A DNA stretch of 64,000 bases from Pseudomonas frederiksbergensis (GCF_000802155.2 NZ_JQGJ02000018.1:40773-104772), one strand, 5' to 3'; positions 26,503-35,324 are shown, counted from the first letter of the stretch. Numbers and translations: made by a program. The notes: generated by a model not told the origin, from the sequence alone.

Positions 26503-27027
26503 TCACAGCGAGGCGAGGAACATGTCCGTGGCCGGGTTTTTCTCATCCGACCGGCTTTCCTGGGCTTTTTCAACCTGTGCCATTGCCGCCTTGTCCTGCA
26601 TGCGCTGGGCAATTTCCTCGCCGACCGCCAGCTGCTTCTCGGGCGGCATCGCCTCGTATTCCTCTTCGGTAATGCCCATCTCTTCGAGGATGCTGTCGCG
26701 CAGGCGCTCTTCCGGCGTCTTGCTCATGTAGTCCTTGAACTGCGCCATGGCAGAGCTGATGTCTTCAGGGGCTGAAGAGCCAACCGTCTGCAGTTGCACA
26801 CGGGTCTTGGCGAAGGCTTCGTCGACGTTGTCGCTGATGGCGGTAGCTGCGTTGACCTGTTGTGTGGCTTGTTCCGTCGCGGACTCCTGGACCTGGGCGC
26901 CATGGAGGTTATCGCGCAGCGCTTGTAGCGCGGCGCTCTGAAGGCCGCTGGCGGCTTCGGCGGCAGGGTCCCTTTCCGACCGCTTGATCGGCATGATCAT
27001 CGCTTGCTGTTTGGCACTGACCAACAT
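26503..27027 (-). CDS. Hypothetical protein (174 residues, charged and helical)
   Basis: A 174-residue soluble protein starting MLVSAKQQAMIMPIKRSER. The middle is Ala/Gln-rich and probably helical (residues 30-90); residues 95-150 contain FKDYMSKTPEERLRDSILEE and GITEEEYEAMPPEKQ, a pattern seen in small Pseudomonas proteins of unknown role. There is no signal peptide or transmembrane segment. It stands alone between the GNAT gene and gntR on the same strand, with a hairpin after its stop. I do not assign a function. Confidence 0.7.
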   Translation of the reverse strand: MLVSAKQQAMIMPIKRSERDPAAEAASGLQSAALQALRDNLHGAQVQESATEQATQQVNAATAISDNVDEAFAKTRVQLQTVGSSAPEDISSAMAQFKDYMSKTPEERLRDSILEEMGITEEEYEAMPPEKQLAVGEEIAQRMQDKAAMAQVEKAQESRSDEKNPATDMFLASL

Positions 27028-27186
27028 GATGTGTACCTGTGGGTAATGGCTGAGCGATGGGCAGGAGCATTTCCCGTGCCATCGCCGCAGGGGCCCGTAT
27101 TTCAAGGGCTGCGGGAAAGTTGCTTGCAGCGGAGGCGGCCAATCCTTGCCGTTCGTCGGCAGGGATCGACCGCATCGTGCCGAGCC

Positions 27187-28218
27187 TCAGGTACTTTCGC
27201 GAACCTTGAGTTCGAAACCCAGGTCCACGACCGGCTGGGCAATGCGATTACCAGCCATCAACGTGAGCATCTGCTCGGCGGCGCGGCGGCCAATGGCTTC
27301 CCGCGGGGTGCTGATGCTGCTCAAGCGCGGGACCATGTGAGCCGAGGCGGGCAGGTCGTTGAAGCCCAGGATCGAAACCTGCTCGGGGACCTTGATGCCA
27401 TTGCGCAACGCTTCGAGCAGGGCACCGTGCGCCAGGTCATCGTTGCCGAAGAAGATGGCGTCGACGTCCGGATGGCTGGCCAGCAGTTGCAGGAATAACT
27501 CGCCGCCCAGACCCACCGATGACGGGCGAGGGGTAAGCACTTCCAGATCAGGATCGTAAAGCCCGGCCTTCTGCAGCGCGCGACGAAAACCTTCGCCGCG
27601 CAGCAACGTACGTTGGTCCAGTTGCGCGCCGATGTAGGCCAGGCGCTTGCGACCTCGGGAAACCAAGTGCTCGGCGGCGGTCTCGCCGGCCTTGAGCTGG
27701 GAAAATCCCACGCAGTTGAGGCCGGCGCCAGGGTCCAGTTCCATCATGTACACGCATGGAATGTTGCTGGCCTCGATCATGCGCCGGGCGCTTTCGGTAC
27801 GGTCGAATCCGGTCAGCAACAAGCCACGGGGCTGGTAGGCCATGTAGTTGCGCAGCAGGTTTTCTTCTTCATCCCGTGAGTAGTGGTAGTTGCCGATCAC
27901 CACTTCGAAGCCCTTGGGCCGCAGGACCCGATGGATGGCTTCCAGGGTGTCGATGAACAACAGGTTGGACAACGACGGCACCAGCACCACCACCGAATGG
28001 CTCTGGGCCGAGGCGAGGGCGCGGGCGGCGGGGTTGACGACATAGTTGAGCTCCACGGCGGCCTGGCGGACTTTTTCCACCAATTCAACGGCCACGGTGC
28101 TGACGCCGCGCAGGGCCCGAGAGGCGGTGATGGGGCTGACACCGGCCAGGCGTGCGACTTCATTGAGCGTGGGGCGACCGGTGGTGCGTGTATTCTTATC
28201 GTTTTTAGGGACGGTCAT
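27187..28218 (-). CDS. gntR: LacI family regulator of gluconate genes (GntR)
   Basis: A 343-residue LacI-type repressor. The N-terminal HTH is TLNEVARLAGVSPITASRALRG (about residues 17-38), followed by the hinge helix NPAARALASA and a periplasmic-binding-protein-like effector domain. It is divergent from gntK and gntT, and the operator AGGTAGCGCTGTC lies 36 bases before its start, so it represses itself and the gluconate genes until gluconate (or 6-phosphogluconate) binds. The name follows Pseudomonas GntR/GnuR; do not confuse it with the GntR HTH family. Confidence 0.9.
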   Translation of the reverse strand: MTVPKNDKNTRTTGRPTLNEVARLAGVSPITASRALRGVSTVAVELVEKVRQAAVELNYVVNPAARALASAQSHSVVVLVPSLSNLLFIDTLEAIHRVLRPKGFEVVIGNYHYSRDEEENLLRNYMAYQPRGLLLTGFDRTESARRMIEASNIPCVYMMELDPGAGLNCVGFSQLKAGETAAEHLVSRGRKRLAYIGAQLDQRTLLRGEGFRRALQKAGLYDPDLEVLTPRPSSVGLGGELFLQLLASHPDVDAIFFGNDDLAHGALLEALRNGIKVPEQVSILGFNDLPASAHMVPRLSSISTPREAIGRRAAEQMLTLMAGNRIAQPVVDLGFELKVREST

Positions 28219-28253
28219 CAGGGCGGCTTGCCAAACAAAAATCAAGGCACTAA

Positions 28254-28265
28254 GGTAGCGCTGTC
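28254..28265. promoter_or_regulatory. GntR operator, copy 1 (gntR promoter)
   Basis: GGTAGCGCTGTC, centred on the AGCGCT palindrome typical of LacI-family sites, 36 bases before the gntR ATG on the minus strand. The same block recurs before gntK and gntT. Confidence 0.75.
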
Positions 28266-28404
28266 TCGACGCGCCTGCAAATGCATGAACGGGGGTTGCC
28301 TGATCCTCCAACCGTTGGTGTCGTGGACGAACATGCTGCAACCACAAAAATGACAAGAAGGCGTCGGCAACTTCTGCTTTTGCTGCGGTGTCATAACTGG
28401 CAAA

Positions 28405-28416
28405 GGTAGCGCTGTC
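28405..28416. promoter_or_regulatory. GntR operator, copy 2 (gntK promoter)
   Basis: GGTAGCGCTGTC again, identical to copy 1 over 12 bases (AAGGTAGCGCTGTCT over 15), 18 bases before the gntK ATG. Confidence 0.75.
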
Positions 28417-28434
28417 TGCGCGCTGAGGTGTTAC

Positions 28435-28968
28435 ATGAATAATCCAATCACCGCCCTGGTCATCATGGGCGTTGCCGGTTGCGGCAAAACCTGCGTCAGC
28501 CAGGCCCTGTGCCAATTGAGCGGCGCCACCGCCATTGAAGGCGACACGTTTCACCCTGCGGCCAACATCAAGAAGATGAGCGCCGGTATTCCCCTGAATG
28601 ACGATGACCGTGCCGGCTGGCTCGACAGCCTGTGCGACGAGTTGCGCCGTGTCGACGCGACGGGTGCACGCCCGGTGCTGACCTGCTCGGCCCTCAAGCA
28701 CAGCTATCGCGAGCGTCTGCGCAGTGCCTTGCCGGGCCTGGGTTTCGTATTCCTTGAATTGACCCCCGAAGTGGCCGCCGACCGTGTTTCCCACCGTCCC
28801 GGCCATTTCATGCCGTCGACCTTGATCGACAGCCAGTTTGCCACCCTTGAATCCCCTGTCGGCGAGCCCCTGACCCTGGCTCTGGACGCGTCCAGCCACA
28901 GCATCGACGAGCTGGCCCGCCAGGCTTACGTCTGGTGGTTGGCCCACGGTTTGAAGCTCGCCAGTTGA
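28435..28968 (+). CDS. gntK: Gluconokinase
   Basis: A 177-residue P-loop kinase that phosphorylates gluconate to 6-phosphogluconate. Walker A is GVAGCGKT (residues 12-19), followed by EGDTFHPAANIKKMSAGIPLNDDDR, the gluconokinase signature, and TCSALKHSYRERLR. Length is typical (about 175). Preceded by a GntR operator and followed by a separate operator before gntT, so gntK and gntT have separate promoters under the same repressor. Confidence 0.95.
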   Translation: MNNPITALVIMGVAGCGKTCVSQALCQLSGATAIEGDTFHPAANIKKMSAGIPLNDDDRAGWLDSLCDELRRVDATGARPVLTCSALKHSYRERLRSALPGLGFVFLELTPEVAADRVSHRPGHFMPSTLIDSQFATLESPVGEPLTLALDASSHSIDELARQAYVWWLAHGLKLAS

Positions 28969-28992
28969 GTTTCATAAAAATCGCGTCAGAAA

Positions 28993-29004
28993 GATAGCGC
29001 TGTC
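28993..29004. promoter_or_regulatory. GntR operator, copy 3 (gntT promoter)
   Basis: GATAGCGCTGTC, one base different from copies 1 and 2 and a full palindrome apart from one position. It lies 56 bases before the gntT ATG. Confidence 0.75.
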
Positions 29005-29029
29005 CCGACGGCCCATAAATAACTGCTTC

Positions 29030-29043
29030 AATAACAACAACAA
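29030..29043 (+). promoter_or_regulatory. Crc/Hfq-type CA motif in the gntT leader
   Basis: AATAACAACAACAA contains overlapping AAnAAnAA motifs, followed by TCAGGAG, and lies 17 bases before the start codon. Confidence 0.65.
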
Positions 29044-29060
29044 ATCAGGAGACACCTCCC

Positions 29061-30413
29061 ATGTTCGGCATGTCCCACGAGACGTTCCTACTGCTTGATG
29101 CAGTGGTCACGGTGATCGGACTCATCGTCCTCATCACCAAGTTCAAATTCCACCCGTTCATTGCGCTGACCATCGCCGCCGCGTTCCTCGGCCTGACGTC
29201 GGGCATGCCGACCGGCACCATCATCAAGGCGTTCCAGGACGGCTTCGGTGGCGTGCTGGGCTTTGTCGGCATCATCCTGGCGCTGGGCACGATGCTCGGC
29301 AAAATGATGGCCGAGTCGGGCGGGGCCGACCAGATCGCCCAGACCCTGATCCGTGCCTTCGGCAAGGATAAGGTGCAGTGGGCGATGATGTTCGCTGCGT
29401 TCCTGGTGGGCATCCCGCTGTTCTTCGAGATCGGCTTCGTGCTGCTGATCCCGCTGGTGTTCATCGTGGCGCGCCGTACCGGCGTTTCGATCATCAAGAT
29501 TGGTATCCCGTTGCTGGCGGGTCTTTCCGCAGTCCATGGCCTGGTGCCGCCGCACCCGGGTCCGCTGCTGGCGATCGGCATCTTTGGCGCCGACATCGGC
29601 AAGACCATTCTCTATGGCCTGATCGTCGCGCTGCCGACTGCCATCATCGCCGGCCCGATCTTCGGTACGTTCATTGCCAAGCACATCCCCGGCCATCCGA
29701 ACCAGGAACTGGTGGACCAACTGGCTCGCGAGACGAACTCCGCCGAGCTGCCTAGCTTCAGCATCACCTTGATCACCGTGCTGTCGCCGGTATTCCTGAT
29801 GCTGCTCAAGACGTTCGCTGACGTGGCGCTGCCGGACGGCAACCTGTTCCGCGTCTGGATGGACATGATCGGCCACCCGATCTCGGCACTGTTGCTGGCA
29901 TTGCTGCTGTCGCTGTACACCTTTGGCTACAAGCAGGGCATCGGTTCCAACCAAATGCTCAAATGGCTGGACGCCAGCCTTGCACCGACCGCCGCGATCA
30001 TCCTGATCATCGGCGCTGGCGGTGGCTTCAAGCAGATGCTGGTGACCAGCGGCGTGGGCGATGTGATCGGCCACATGGCGGTGAGCGCGCAGATTTCGCC
30101 GATCCTGTTGGCGTGGCTGGTGGCTGCGGTGATCCGCATCGCCACAGGCTCGGCGACCGTGGCGACCATCACCGGTGCCGGGATCGTGGTGCCTGTCGTT
30201 GGGATGATGCCAGGCGTGAACCGTGAGCTGCTGGTACTGGCGACCGGTGCCGGTTCGTTGATCCTGTCCCACGTAAACGATGCAGGCTTCTGGCTGGTCA
30301 AGCAGTACTTCAACATGACCGTGGCCGAAACGTTCAAGACCTGGACCGCGATGGAAACCATCCTGTCGGTGGTGGGCTTGATCTTTATCTTGCTGCTGTC
30401 GTTGGTGATCTGA
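29061..30413 (+). CDS. gntT: Gluconate permease (GntP family)
   Basis: A 450-residue inner-membrane symporter of the GntP family with about twelve to fourteen transmembrane helices. Family features: a helix pattern with PLFFEIGFVLLIPLVF (residues 116-131), HGLVPPHPGPLLAIGIFGAD (about 160-180) and the C-terminal SHVNDAGFWLVKQYF block. It imports gluconate, which GntK phosphorylates. Controlled by a GntR operator and probably by Crc/Hfq. A large REP palindrome follows its stop. Confidence 0.95.
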   Translation: MFGMSHETFLLLDAVVTVIGLIVLITKFKFHPFIALTIAAAFLGLTSGMPTGTIIKAFQDGFGGVLGFVGIILALGTMLGKMMAESGGADQIAQTLIRAFGKDKVQWAMMFAAFLVGIPLFFEIGFVLLIPLVFIVARRTGVSIIKIGIPLLAGLSAVHGLVPPHPGPLLAIGIFGADIGKTILYGLIVALPTAIIAGPIFGTFIAKHIPGHPNQELVDQLARETNSAELPSFSITLITVLSPVFLMLLKTFADVALPDGNLFRVWMDMIGHPISALLLALLLSLYTFGYKQGIGSNQMLKWLDASLAPTAAIILIIGAGGGFKQMLVTSGVGDVIGHMAVSAQISPILLAWLVAAVIRIATGSATVATITGAGIVVPVVGMMPGVNRELLVLATGAGSLILSHVNDAGFWLVKQYFNMTVAETFKTWTAMETILSVVGLIFILLLSLVI

Positions 30414-30431
30414 CAACCACTGCAAAATAAC

Positions 30432-30521
30432 TGTGGGAGCGGGCTTGCTCGCGAAGACGATTTAACACTCAACCTGTTTGTTGACTGTCAGTCTGCCTTC
30501 GCGAGCAAGCCCGCTCCCACA
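30432..30521. repeat. REP pair after gntT
   Basis: A 25-base perfect inverted repeat (arms 30432-30456 and 30497-30521, starting TGTGGGAGCGGGC) around a 40-base loop, in the gap between the convergent gntT and alaC genes. It is the best-preserved REP palindrome in the window. Confidence 0.9.
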
Positions 30522-30533
30522 TTGGGTCTTGTG

Positions 30534-31751
30534 TCAGGCGCCAGGTTTGCTTACCAACCCATCCGCCCGGAACATCCCTCGGATTCCCCGCACCGCCTGG
30601 CGAATCCGGTCCTGGTTCTCGATCAGTGCGAAGCGCACGTGATCATCCCCGTATTCCCCGAACCCCACCCCCGGCGAGACGCAGACCTTGGCCTCGGCCA
30701 GCAGCTTCTTGGCAAATTCCAATGAACCCATGTGCGCATAGGCTTCGGGAATCTTCGCCCAGACGTACATCGACGCCTTCGGGTTTTCCACCATCCAGCC
30801 CAGCTCATGCAGGCCCTTGACCAATACATTGCGGCGTTGGCGGTACTGCTCGGCGATATCGCGCACGCATTGCTGGTCGCCTTCGAGGGCGGCGATGGCG
30901 GCCACTTGCAACGGAGTGAAAGTGCCGTAGTCGTGGTAGCTCTTGATCCGCGCCAGGGCGTTGACCAGTTCCGGATTGCCGACCATGAAGCCGATGCGCC
31001 AGCCGGCCATGTTGTAGCTCTTGGACAGGGTGAAGAACTCCACCGCGATGTCTTTTGCTCCCGGCACTTGCATGATCGACGGGGCTTTCCAGCCGTCATA
31101 GACGATGTCGGCGTAGGCCAGGTCGTGGATCACCAGGACATCGTACTGCTTGGCCAGGGCGATGACCCGTTCGAAGAAGTCCAGCTCCACGCACTGGGCG
31201 GTGGGGTTGGACGGAAAGCCCAGGATCATCATCTTCGGCTTGGGGATCGAGCCGCGAATGGCCCGCTCCAGTTCGTCGAAGAAATCCACGCCAGGCACCA
31301 GCGGCACCGAACGCACCTGGGCGCCGGCAATCACCGCGCCGTAGATGTGGATCGGGTAGCTGGGGTTGGGGACCAGCACCGTGTCGCCCTGGTCCAGGGT
31401 GGCCAGCATCAGGTGCGCCAGGCCTTCCTTGGAACCGATGGTGACGATGGCTTCGCTTTCCGGGTCGATGTCCACTTCATAGCGGTCTTTGTACCAGCGC
31501 GAAATGGCGCGGCGCAGGCGCGGGATGCCTTTGGACGTGGAATAGCCGTGGGTGTCTTCACGCTGGGCGACAGTGACCAGTTTTTCCACGATGTGTGGAG
31601 GCGTGGCGCCGTCTGGGTTACCCATGCTCAAGTCGATGATGTCTTCGCCGCGCCGACGCGCAGCCATCTTCAGCTCGGCAGTGATATTGAATACGTACGG
31701 GGGGAGTCGATCGATGCGCGCAAAGCGGCGCGGCGAACCTTGTTCGGCCAT
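30534..31751 (-). CDS. alaC: Alanine transaminase (class I/II aminotransferase)
   Basis: A 405-residue PLP enzyme of the AlaC type that makes alanine from pyruvate and glutamate. The Schiff-base Lys is in TLSKSYNMAGWRIGF (about residue 240), with SMGNPDGATPPHI near the start, FPSNPTAQ and a C-terminal RFALIENQDRIRQA. ATG at 31751 has GAGG six bases upstream. Divergent from a LysE-type exporter gene. Homologues in Pseudomonas are usually annotated as alanine transaminase or a thrH-linked aminotransferase. Confidence 0.88.
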   Translation of the reverse strand: MAEQGSPRRFARIDRLPPYVFNITAELKMAARRRGEDIIDLSMGNPDGATPPHIVEKLVTVAQREDTHGYSTSKGIPRLRRAISRWYKDRYEVDIDPESEAIVTIGSKEGLAHLMLATLDQGDTVLVPNPSYPIHIYGAVIAGAQVRSVPLVPGVDFFDELERAIRGSIPKPKMMILGFPSNPTAQCVELDFFERVIALAKQYDVLVIHDLAYADIVYDGWKAPSIMQVPGAKDIAVEFFTLSKSYNMAGWRIGFMVGNPELVNALARIKSYHDYGTFTPLQVAAIAALEGDQQCVRDIAEQYRQRRNVLVKGLHELGWMVENPKASMYVWAKIPEAYAHMGSLEFAKKLLAEAKVCVSPGVGFGEYGDDHVRFALIENQDRIRQAVRGIRGMFRADGLVSKPGA

Positions 31752-31958
31752 TGTTGCCTCGAAATACGTGAGCGCCCGGAACCGTCCGAGCGACGTTGGC
31801 CACTGCGGTGGCCTGCGGCGCAAGATAATCGGCCTGATATCAAATTGTCCAGTAGCCGCGCCGAACATTTTTCGACGACACTGTCGCCCTGGCTGCAGGG
31901 CCACCGAACGACCTTGCGGACGGCTGAATACGCATACCCAATCCTGATGGAATGAACA

Positions 31959-32621
31959 ATGGAATTTTCCAGCGGTTTCCTGCTGAGCCTTTCGCTGTGC
32001 CTGGACATTGGCGTGGCCAACATCGCGATGATCACCCTGGCGATGCAGCGGGGCTATTTCCAGGGCTTCGCCTTGGGCCTTGGCACCTGCGTGGGGGACT
32101 TGGTCTACGCAATCCTGGCGTTGGCCGGAATGACCGTTCTGTTGCAATACGAAGCGGTGCGTTGGGTGTTGTGGATCGGCGGCTCGGTGCTGCTCCTGTA
32201 TTTCGCCGCGAAGATGATTCATTCGGCGATCTATCACAGCGCGGTGCTGGCTGAGGCGGGCGAGACTCGAGGCAACTCGCCGCGCCAGGAATTTTTCCGC
32301 GGGATTTTCCTCGCCATGTCATCGCCCAGCGCCATCCTCTGGTTTGCCGCGGTGGGCGGGACGCTGATCGCCCGCTCAGGTGGTGGCACGGTGCTCAGTT
32401 CGGCGTTGTTCCTGGGTGGATTCCTCAGCGCCGGCCTGCTGTGGAGTGCGGGGCTGTGCCTGGCAGCGACCCAGGGTGGAAAATTGCTGGGCGATAAATT
32501 GCTGCGCTATTCCTATTGGGCATCAGCGGCGATCTTCTGTTATTTCGCGGTCTATGTGATTGTTTCTGGTTATAACGAGTTCGTAGGAAAAGTAAACGCG
32601 GCCGGCTTGCCCGGACTTTGA
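31959..32621 (+). CDS. LysE family translocator
   Basis: A 220-residue inner-membrane protein of the LysE/RhtB exporter family with six predicted transmembrane helices. The start GFLLSLSLCLDIGVANIAMITLAMQRGY is the family N-terminus with the usual GP(G)P-like turn replaced by a looser one, and LALAMSSPSAILWFAAVGGTL-like segments follow. It is divergent from alaC, so it may export an amino acid related to alanine. Specificity is not known. Confidence 0.85.
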   Translation: MEFSSGFLLSLSLCLDIGVANIAMITLAMQRGYFQGFALGLGTCVGDLVYAILALAGMTVLLQYEAVRWVLWIGGSVLLLYFAAKMIHSAIYHSAVLAEAGETRGNSPRQEFFRGIFLAMSSPSAILWFAAVGGTLIARSGGGTVLSSALFLGGFLSAGLLWSAGLCLAATQGGKLLGDKLLRYSYWASAAIFCYFAVYVIVSGYNEFVGKVNAAGLPGL

Positions 32622-32700
32622 CAAGCGAAACGGCCTGGCAATTACGGTTTGGCTTCTATACTGCCAAGCCCGACTTCAGATTTTCCGGAGTGTTGAAGCA

Positions 32701-33189
32701 ATGGAAACGCAAGAACGCGTTAACGCAGCCGAGCCTCGCTTCGAGCAGGGACGCTTTCAGCTCATCGCCGGTTTCGGCGCGCGTTTTACCCAGGACACCG
32801 CCGAGGACATCCCGCAGCTCTGGGAAAAATTCCTGCCTTGGCTCGGCAAGGTTCCGGGGCAAAAAGATGAAGTAACCTACGGGGTGTGCTGCAACCCGGA
32901 CGGTAAGGGCGGCTTCGAATACATCGCTGGCGTGGAAATCAGCCGCCTCGACGATCTGCCCGAACAATACCGTTGGATCGAGGTCCAGCCCGGGCCGTAC
33001 GCAGTGTTCGAGCACAAGGGGCCGCTGAAAAACCTGCCGGAGACCTTCCAGTACATCTGGAAGGAATGGCTGCCGCAATCCGGCCATCAGGCGGCTGATG
33101 AGCCGGAGTTCGAGCGCTACAGTGAAGATTTCAACCCTCGTACCGGCGAAGGCAGCCTGGAAATCTGGATACCCCTCAAGCCAAAGTGA
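32701..33189 (+). CDS. GyrI-like small-molecule-binding protein
   Basis: A 162-residue protein with the GyrI/AraC-effector-binding fold (residues about 12-160) and no HTH. The pattern includes FQLIAGFGARFTQ, EVTYGVCCNPD, FEYIAGVEIS, YAVFEHKGPLKNLPETFQYIWKEWLP and LEIWIPLKPK at the end. Such stand-alone domains bind amphipathic ligands or protect gyrase. ATG at 32701 follows a weak ribosome site. No operon partner is evident. Confidence 0.85.
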   Translation: METQERVNAAEPRFEQGRFQLIAGFGARFTQDTAEDIPQLWEKFLPWLGKVPGQKDEVTYGVCCNPDGKGGFEYIAGVEISRLDDLPEQYRWIEVQPGPYAVFEHKGPLKNLPETFQYIWKEWLPQSGHQAADEPEFERYSEDFNPRTGEGSLEIWIPLKPK

Positions 33190-33225
33190 CTTGGTCCATT
33201 GGTCCTTGAGCGCGAAGAGGGTTGT

Positions 33226-33828
33226 TCAATATAGGCTGGCCTGCACCCGGGCAGGTGTCTCGCGGTCGTAGGCCTCGGCATCGAACCCCTCATCCAGACG
33301 CTTGTGGATCGCTCCGGCGCTAGGGACTGTCGAGCGATCAAGGTGGCGCTCCGGGTTCCACAGCTGCGAGCGCACGATGGCCTTGGAACAATGAAAAAAT
33401 GCCGCTTCGACCGTGACCAGCAATACCGTGCGAGGCAGCTTCCCATCGACTGCGAAGCGCTCGAGCAGCTCGGGTTCGGCGCTGACGCGCGCGCTGCCGT
33501 TGACTCGCAACGTTTCGCCGATCCCGGGGATAATGAACAGCAGCGACACCCGCGGGTCATGAAGAACGTTGCGTAGGGTGTCGATGCGGTTATTGCCCGG
33601 GCGGTCGGGGAGCGCCAAGGTGTGTTCGTCGAGGATCTGCACGAAACCCGGTGCGTCGCCACGGGGCGAACTGTCCAGGCCATCCGGCCCTGCCGAGCCG
33701 ATGACCACCATTGGCGAGGCCCGGACCATCGCCTGGTAATCCTCGTTGAGAAAAGGGATCTGTTTGCGTACTGCCCGTTCATGGGGCTGGCCGTAGATGG
33801 CTTCCAGTTGTTCAATCGATGTCAACAT
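33226..33828 (-). CDS. Pyridoxamine 5'-phosphate oxidase family flavoprotein (MSMEG_1061-type)
   Basis: A 200-residue FMN-binding split-barrel protein. Features of the MSMEG_1061-type PPOX family: VVIGSAGPDGLDSSPRGDAPGFVQ near residues 41-64 and LPDRPGNNRIDTLRNVLHDPRVSLLF (residues 73-98). It is 3 bases after the GNAT gene on the same strand, so the two probably form an operon. Substrate unknown. Confidence 0.86.
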   Translation of the reverse strand: MLTSIEQLEAIYGQPHERAVRKQIPFLNEDYQAMVRASPMVVIGSAGPDGLDSSPRGDAPGFVQILDEHTLALPDRPGNNRIDTLRNVLHDPRVSLLFIIPGIGETLRVNGSARVSAEPELLERFAVDGKLPRTVLLVTVEAAFFHCSKAIVRSQLWNPERHLDRSTVPSAGAIHKRLDEGFDAEAYDRETPARVQASLY

Positions 33829-33831
33829 GGT

Positions 33832-34347
33832 TCAGGCCTCCCCGGCGGCAGATTCGTCTGGCTGGAACACCAAGCCCATCCGCCGTTCATAACCGATGCG
33901 GCCCTTGTAGGCTTCTCCGCTGTCGACCCAGCCCAGCCGGGTATAAAGACCAATGGCCGAGTCGTTGTCCGCATCGACCGACAGCTCCAGTCCCTTGATT
34001 TCCGGCCACGCCGCGCGAGCCGCGGCGGGTAGCGCTTGCAGGCAGGCCTTGCCGTAGCCTTTGCCCTGGGCGCGATGGTCGACTTGCAAGGCGTGCAGGG
34101 TCGCGCTGTGCTCGTCGGCCCAGGCCGGCAGCACGGGCGGACGCTTGAGCAGCAGGAAGGCCACCGGCACTTCGCCGGCCAACAGCGCGAAACCCTTGAC
34201 CCCTGGGCCGGGCTTGGACAGCAACGTGTGCAGCGCACCGTGGATGTCGCCGGAGAATTTGATTTGTTCGGGGTGGATTTCGATGGATTCGACCTGTTGC
34301 CGTTGCAGCGGGGTCAGGTCTTCATAAGGTACGAGCTGAGCGGTCAC
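33832..34347 (-). CDS. GNAT family N-acetyltransferase
   Basis: A 171-residue GNAT protein. Motif A is LQVDHRAQGKGYGKACLQAL (about residues 86-105), and the C-terminal LYTRLGWVDSGEAYKGRIGYERRMGL is also typical. The start is GTG at 34347; the upstream GGAC is a weak ribosome site. It is the first gene of a two-gene unit with the PPOX protein and is divergent from the SnoaL gene. Substrate unknown. Confidence 0.85.
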   Translation of the reverse strand: MTAQLVPYEDLTPLQRQQVESIEIHPEQIKFSGDIHGALHTLLSKPGPGVKGFALLAGEVPVAFLLLKRPPVLPAWADEHSATLHALQVDHRAQGKGYGKACLQALPAAARAAWPEIKGLELSVDADNDSAIGLYTRLGWVDSGEAYKGRIGYERRMGLVFQPDESAAGEA

Positions 34348-34488
34348 GAAAACGTCCGTTGTTTGCTGACAGAATGGACCTTGGATTCTAGCGAAATTTT
34401 TTCTTTGGATTATTTTTGTTTAGCTGTCGATTTGCCGTTTCTCCAATCGACAAAGGGTGTCTCTAACAAAAACCTGCGGAGAATCACC

Positions 34489-34923
34489 ATGAATACCCAA
34501 GCTGCCGAAACCGAAATCCAGACGCTGATCGACACTTATCGCCAAGCCGTGATGGCCAAGGACGTGAAGAAGGTCATGGCGCTGTATGCCGACGACATTG
34601 TTTCATTCGATGCCATCCAGGCCCTGCAATTCAAGGGCAAGGTCGCCTACCAGGCTCACTGGGAGGCCTGCATGGAGATGTGCCCGGGCCCGCACAAGTT
34701 CGATTTTCACCAGGTCCAGATCAGCGCGGCTGATGACATTGCGTTCGCCCATTGGTTGGCCTATTGCGGTGGCACCAACGAAAAAGGCGAGGAACAGGCC
34801 TGCTGGATGCGCGTGACGGCCTGCTACAAGCGTTCGGCTGGGCAGTGGAAAATCGTCCATGAGCATTGGTCGGCGCCGTTCGATCCGATGGCCGGGACAG
34901 CGATTTTCGACCTGCAGCCCTGA
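34489..34923 (+). CDS. SnoaL-like nuclear-transport-factor-2 fold protein
   Basis: A 144-residue protein of the SnoaL/DUF4440-type NTF2 fold: an N-terminal helix with IDTYRQAVMAKDVKKVMALYADDIVSFDA and a curved sheet ending GQWKIVHEHWSAPFD. It begins a cluster with the YCII-domain protein and the ECF sigma factor. The frame is open far upstream, but ATG at 34489 follows CTGCGGAG and gives the family start. Enzymatic role unknown. Confidence 0.85.
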   Translation: MNTQAAETEIQTLIDTYRQAVMAKDVKKVMALYADDIVSFDAIQALQFKGKVAYQAHWEACMEMCPGPHKFDFHQVQISAADDIAFAHWLAYCGGTNEKGEEQACWMRVTACYKRSAGQWKIVHEHWSAPFDPMAGTAIFDLQP

Positions 34924-34979
34924 GCGGCTGCGGTTCGCTTCTGCCATCCTTGTCGATCAGCCTGATCACGGAGCTTTCC

Positions 34980-35324
34980 ATGAAGTATTTATGCCTGGTT
35001 TACAGCAACGAACAGGTCCTGCATAACTCGGCGGACAGTCCCGAGGACGCCGAGTGCATGGACTACGCCGAATCGATCCAGCGCAGCGGCCGGATGGTTG
35101 CGGCCGAAGCCCTGGAGTCGGTGCAGACCGCCACCACGGTGCGCATGCGCGGCGGCAAGCTGTCGATCACCGACGGCCCGTTCGCCGAAACCAAGGAACA
35201 ACTGGCGGGCTTCTACCTGATCGACGCCAAGGACTTGAACGAAGCCATCCAGGTCGCCGGCAACATACCGGCGGCCCGGGTTGGCTGCGTCGAGGTCCGG
35301 CCGGTACGCCAACTGAATGTCTGA
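34980..35324 (+). CDS. YCII-related protein with DGPF motif
   Basis: A 114-residue ferredoxin-like-fold protein of the YCII/DGPF family. The motif ITDGPFAETKEQLAGFYLID sits at about residues 62-80, and the protein starts MKYLCLVYSNEQ. DGPF-motif proteins are encoded beside ECF42 sigma factors in many bacteria, and here the sigma gene follows by 92 bases. It may act with the sigma factor, but no mechanism is shown by the sequence. Confidence 0.9.
   Translation: MKYLCLVYSNEQVLHNSADSPEDAECMDYAESIQRSGRMVAAEALESVQTATTVRMRGGKLSITDGPFAETKEQLAGFYLIDAKDLNEAIQVAGNIPAARVGCVEVRPVRQLNV

Noticed and set aside
27187..28947. A 586-codon frame including gntR
   Set aside because: The part above 28218 is antisense to gntK and covers two operators; the LacI start MTVPKND at 28218 is correct.
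30534..32237. A long N-terminal extension of alaC
   Set aside because: The ATG at 31751 has a good ribosome site and gives the family start; the extension is antisense to the LysE gene and promoter.
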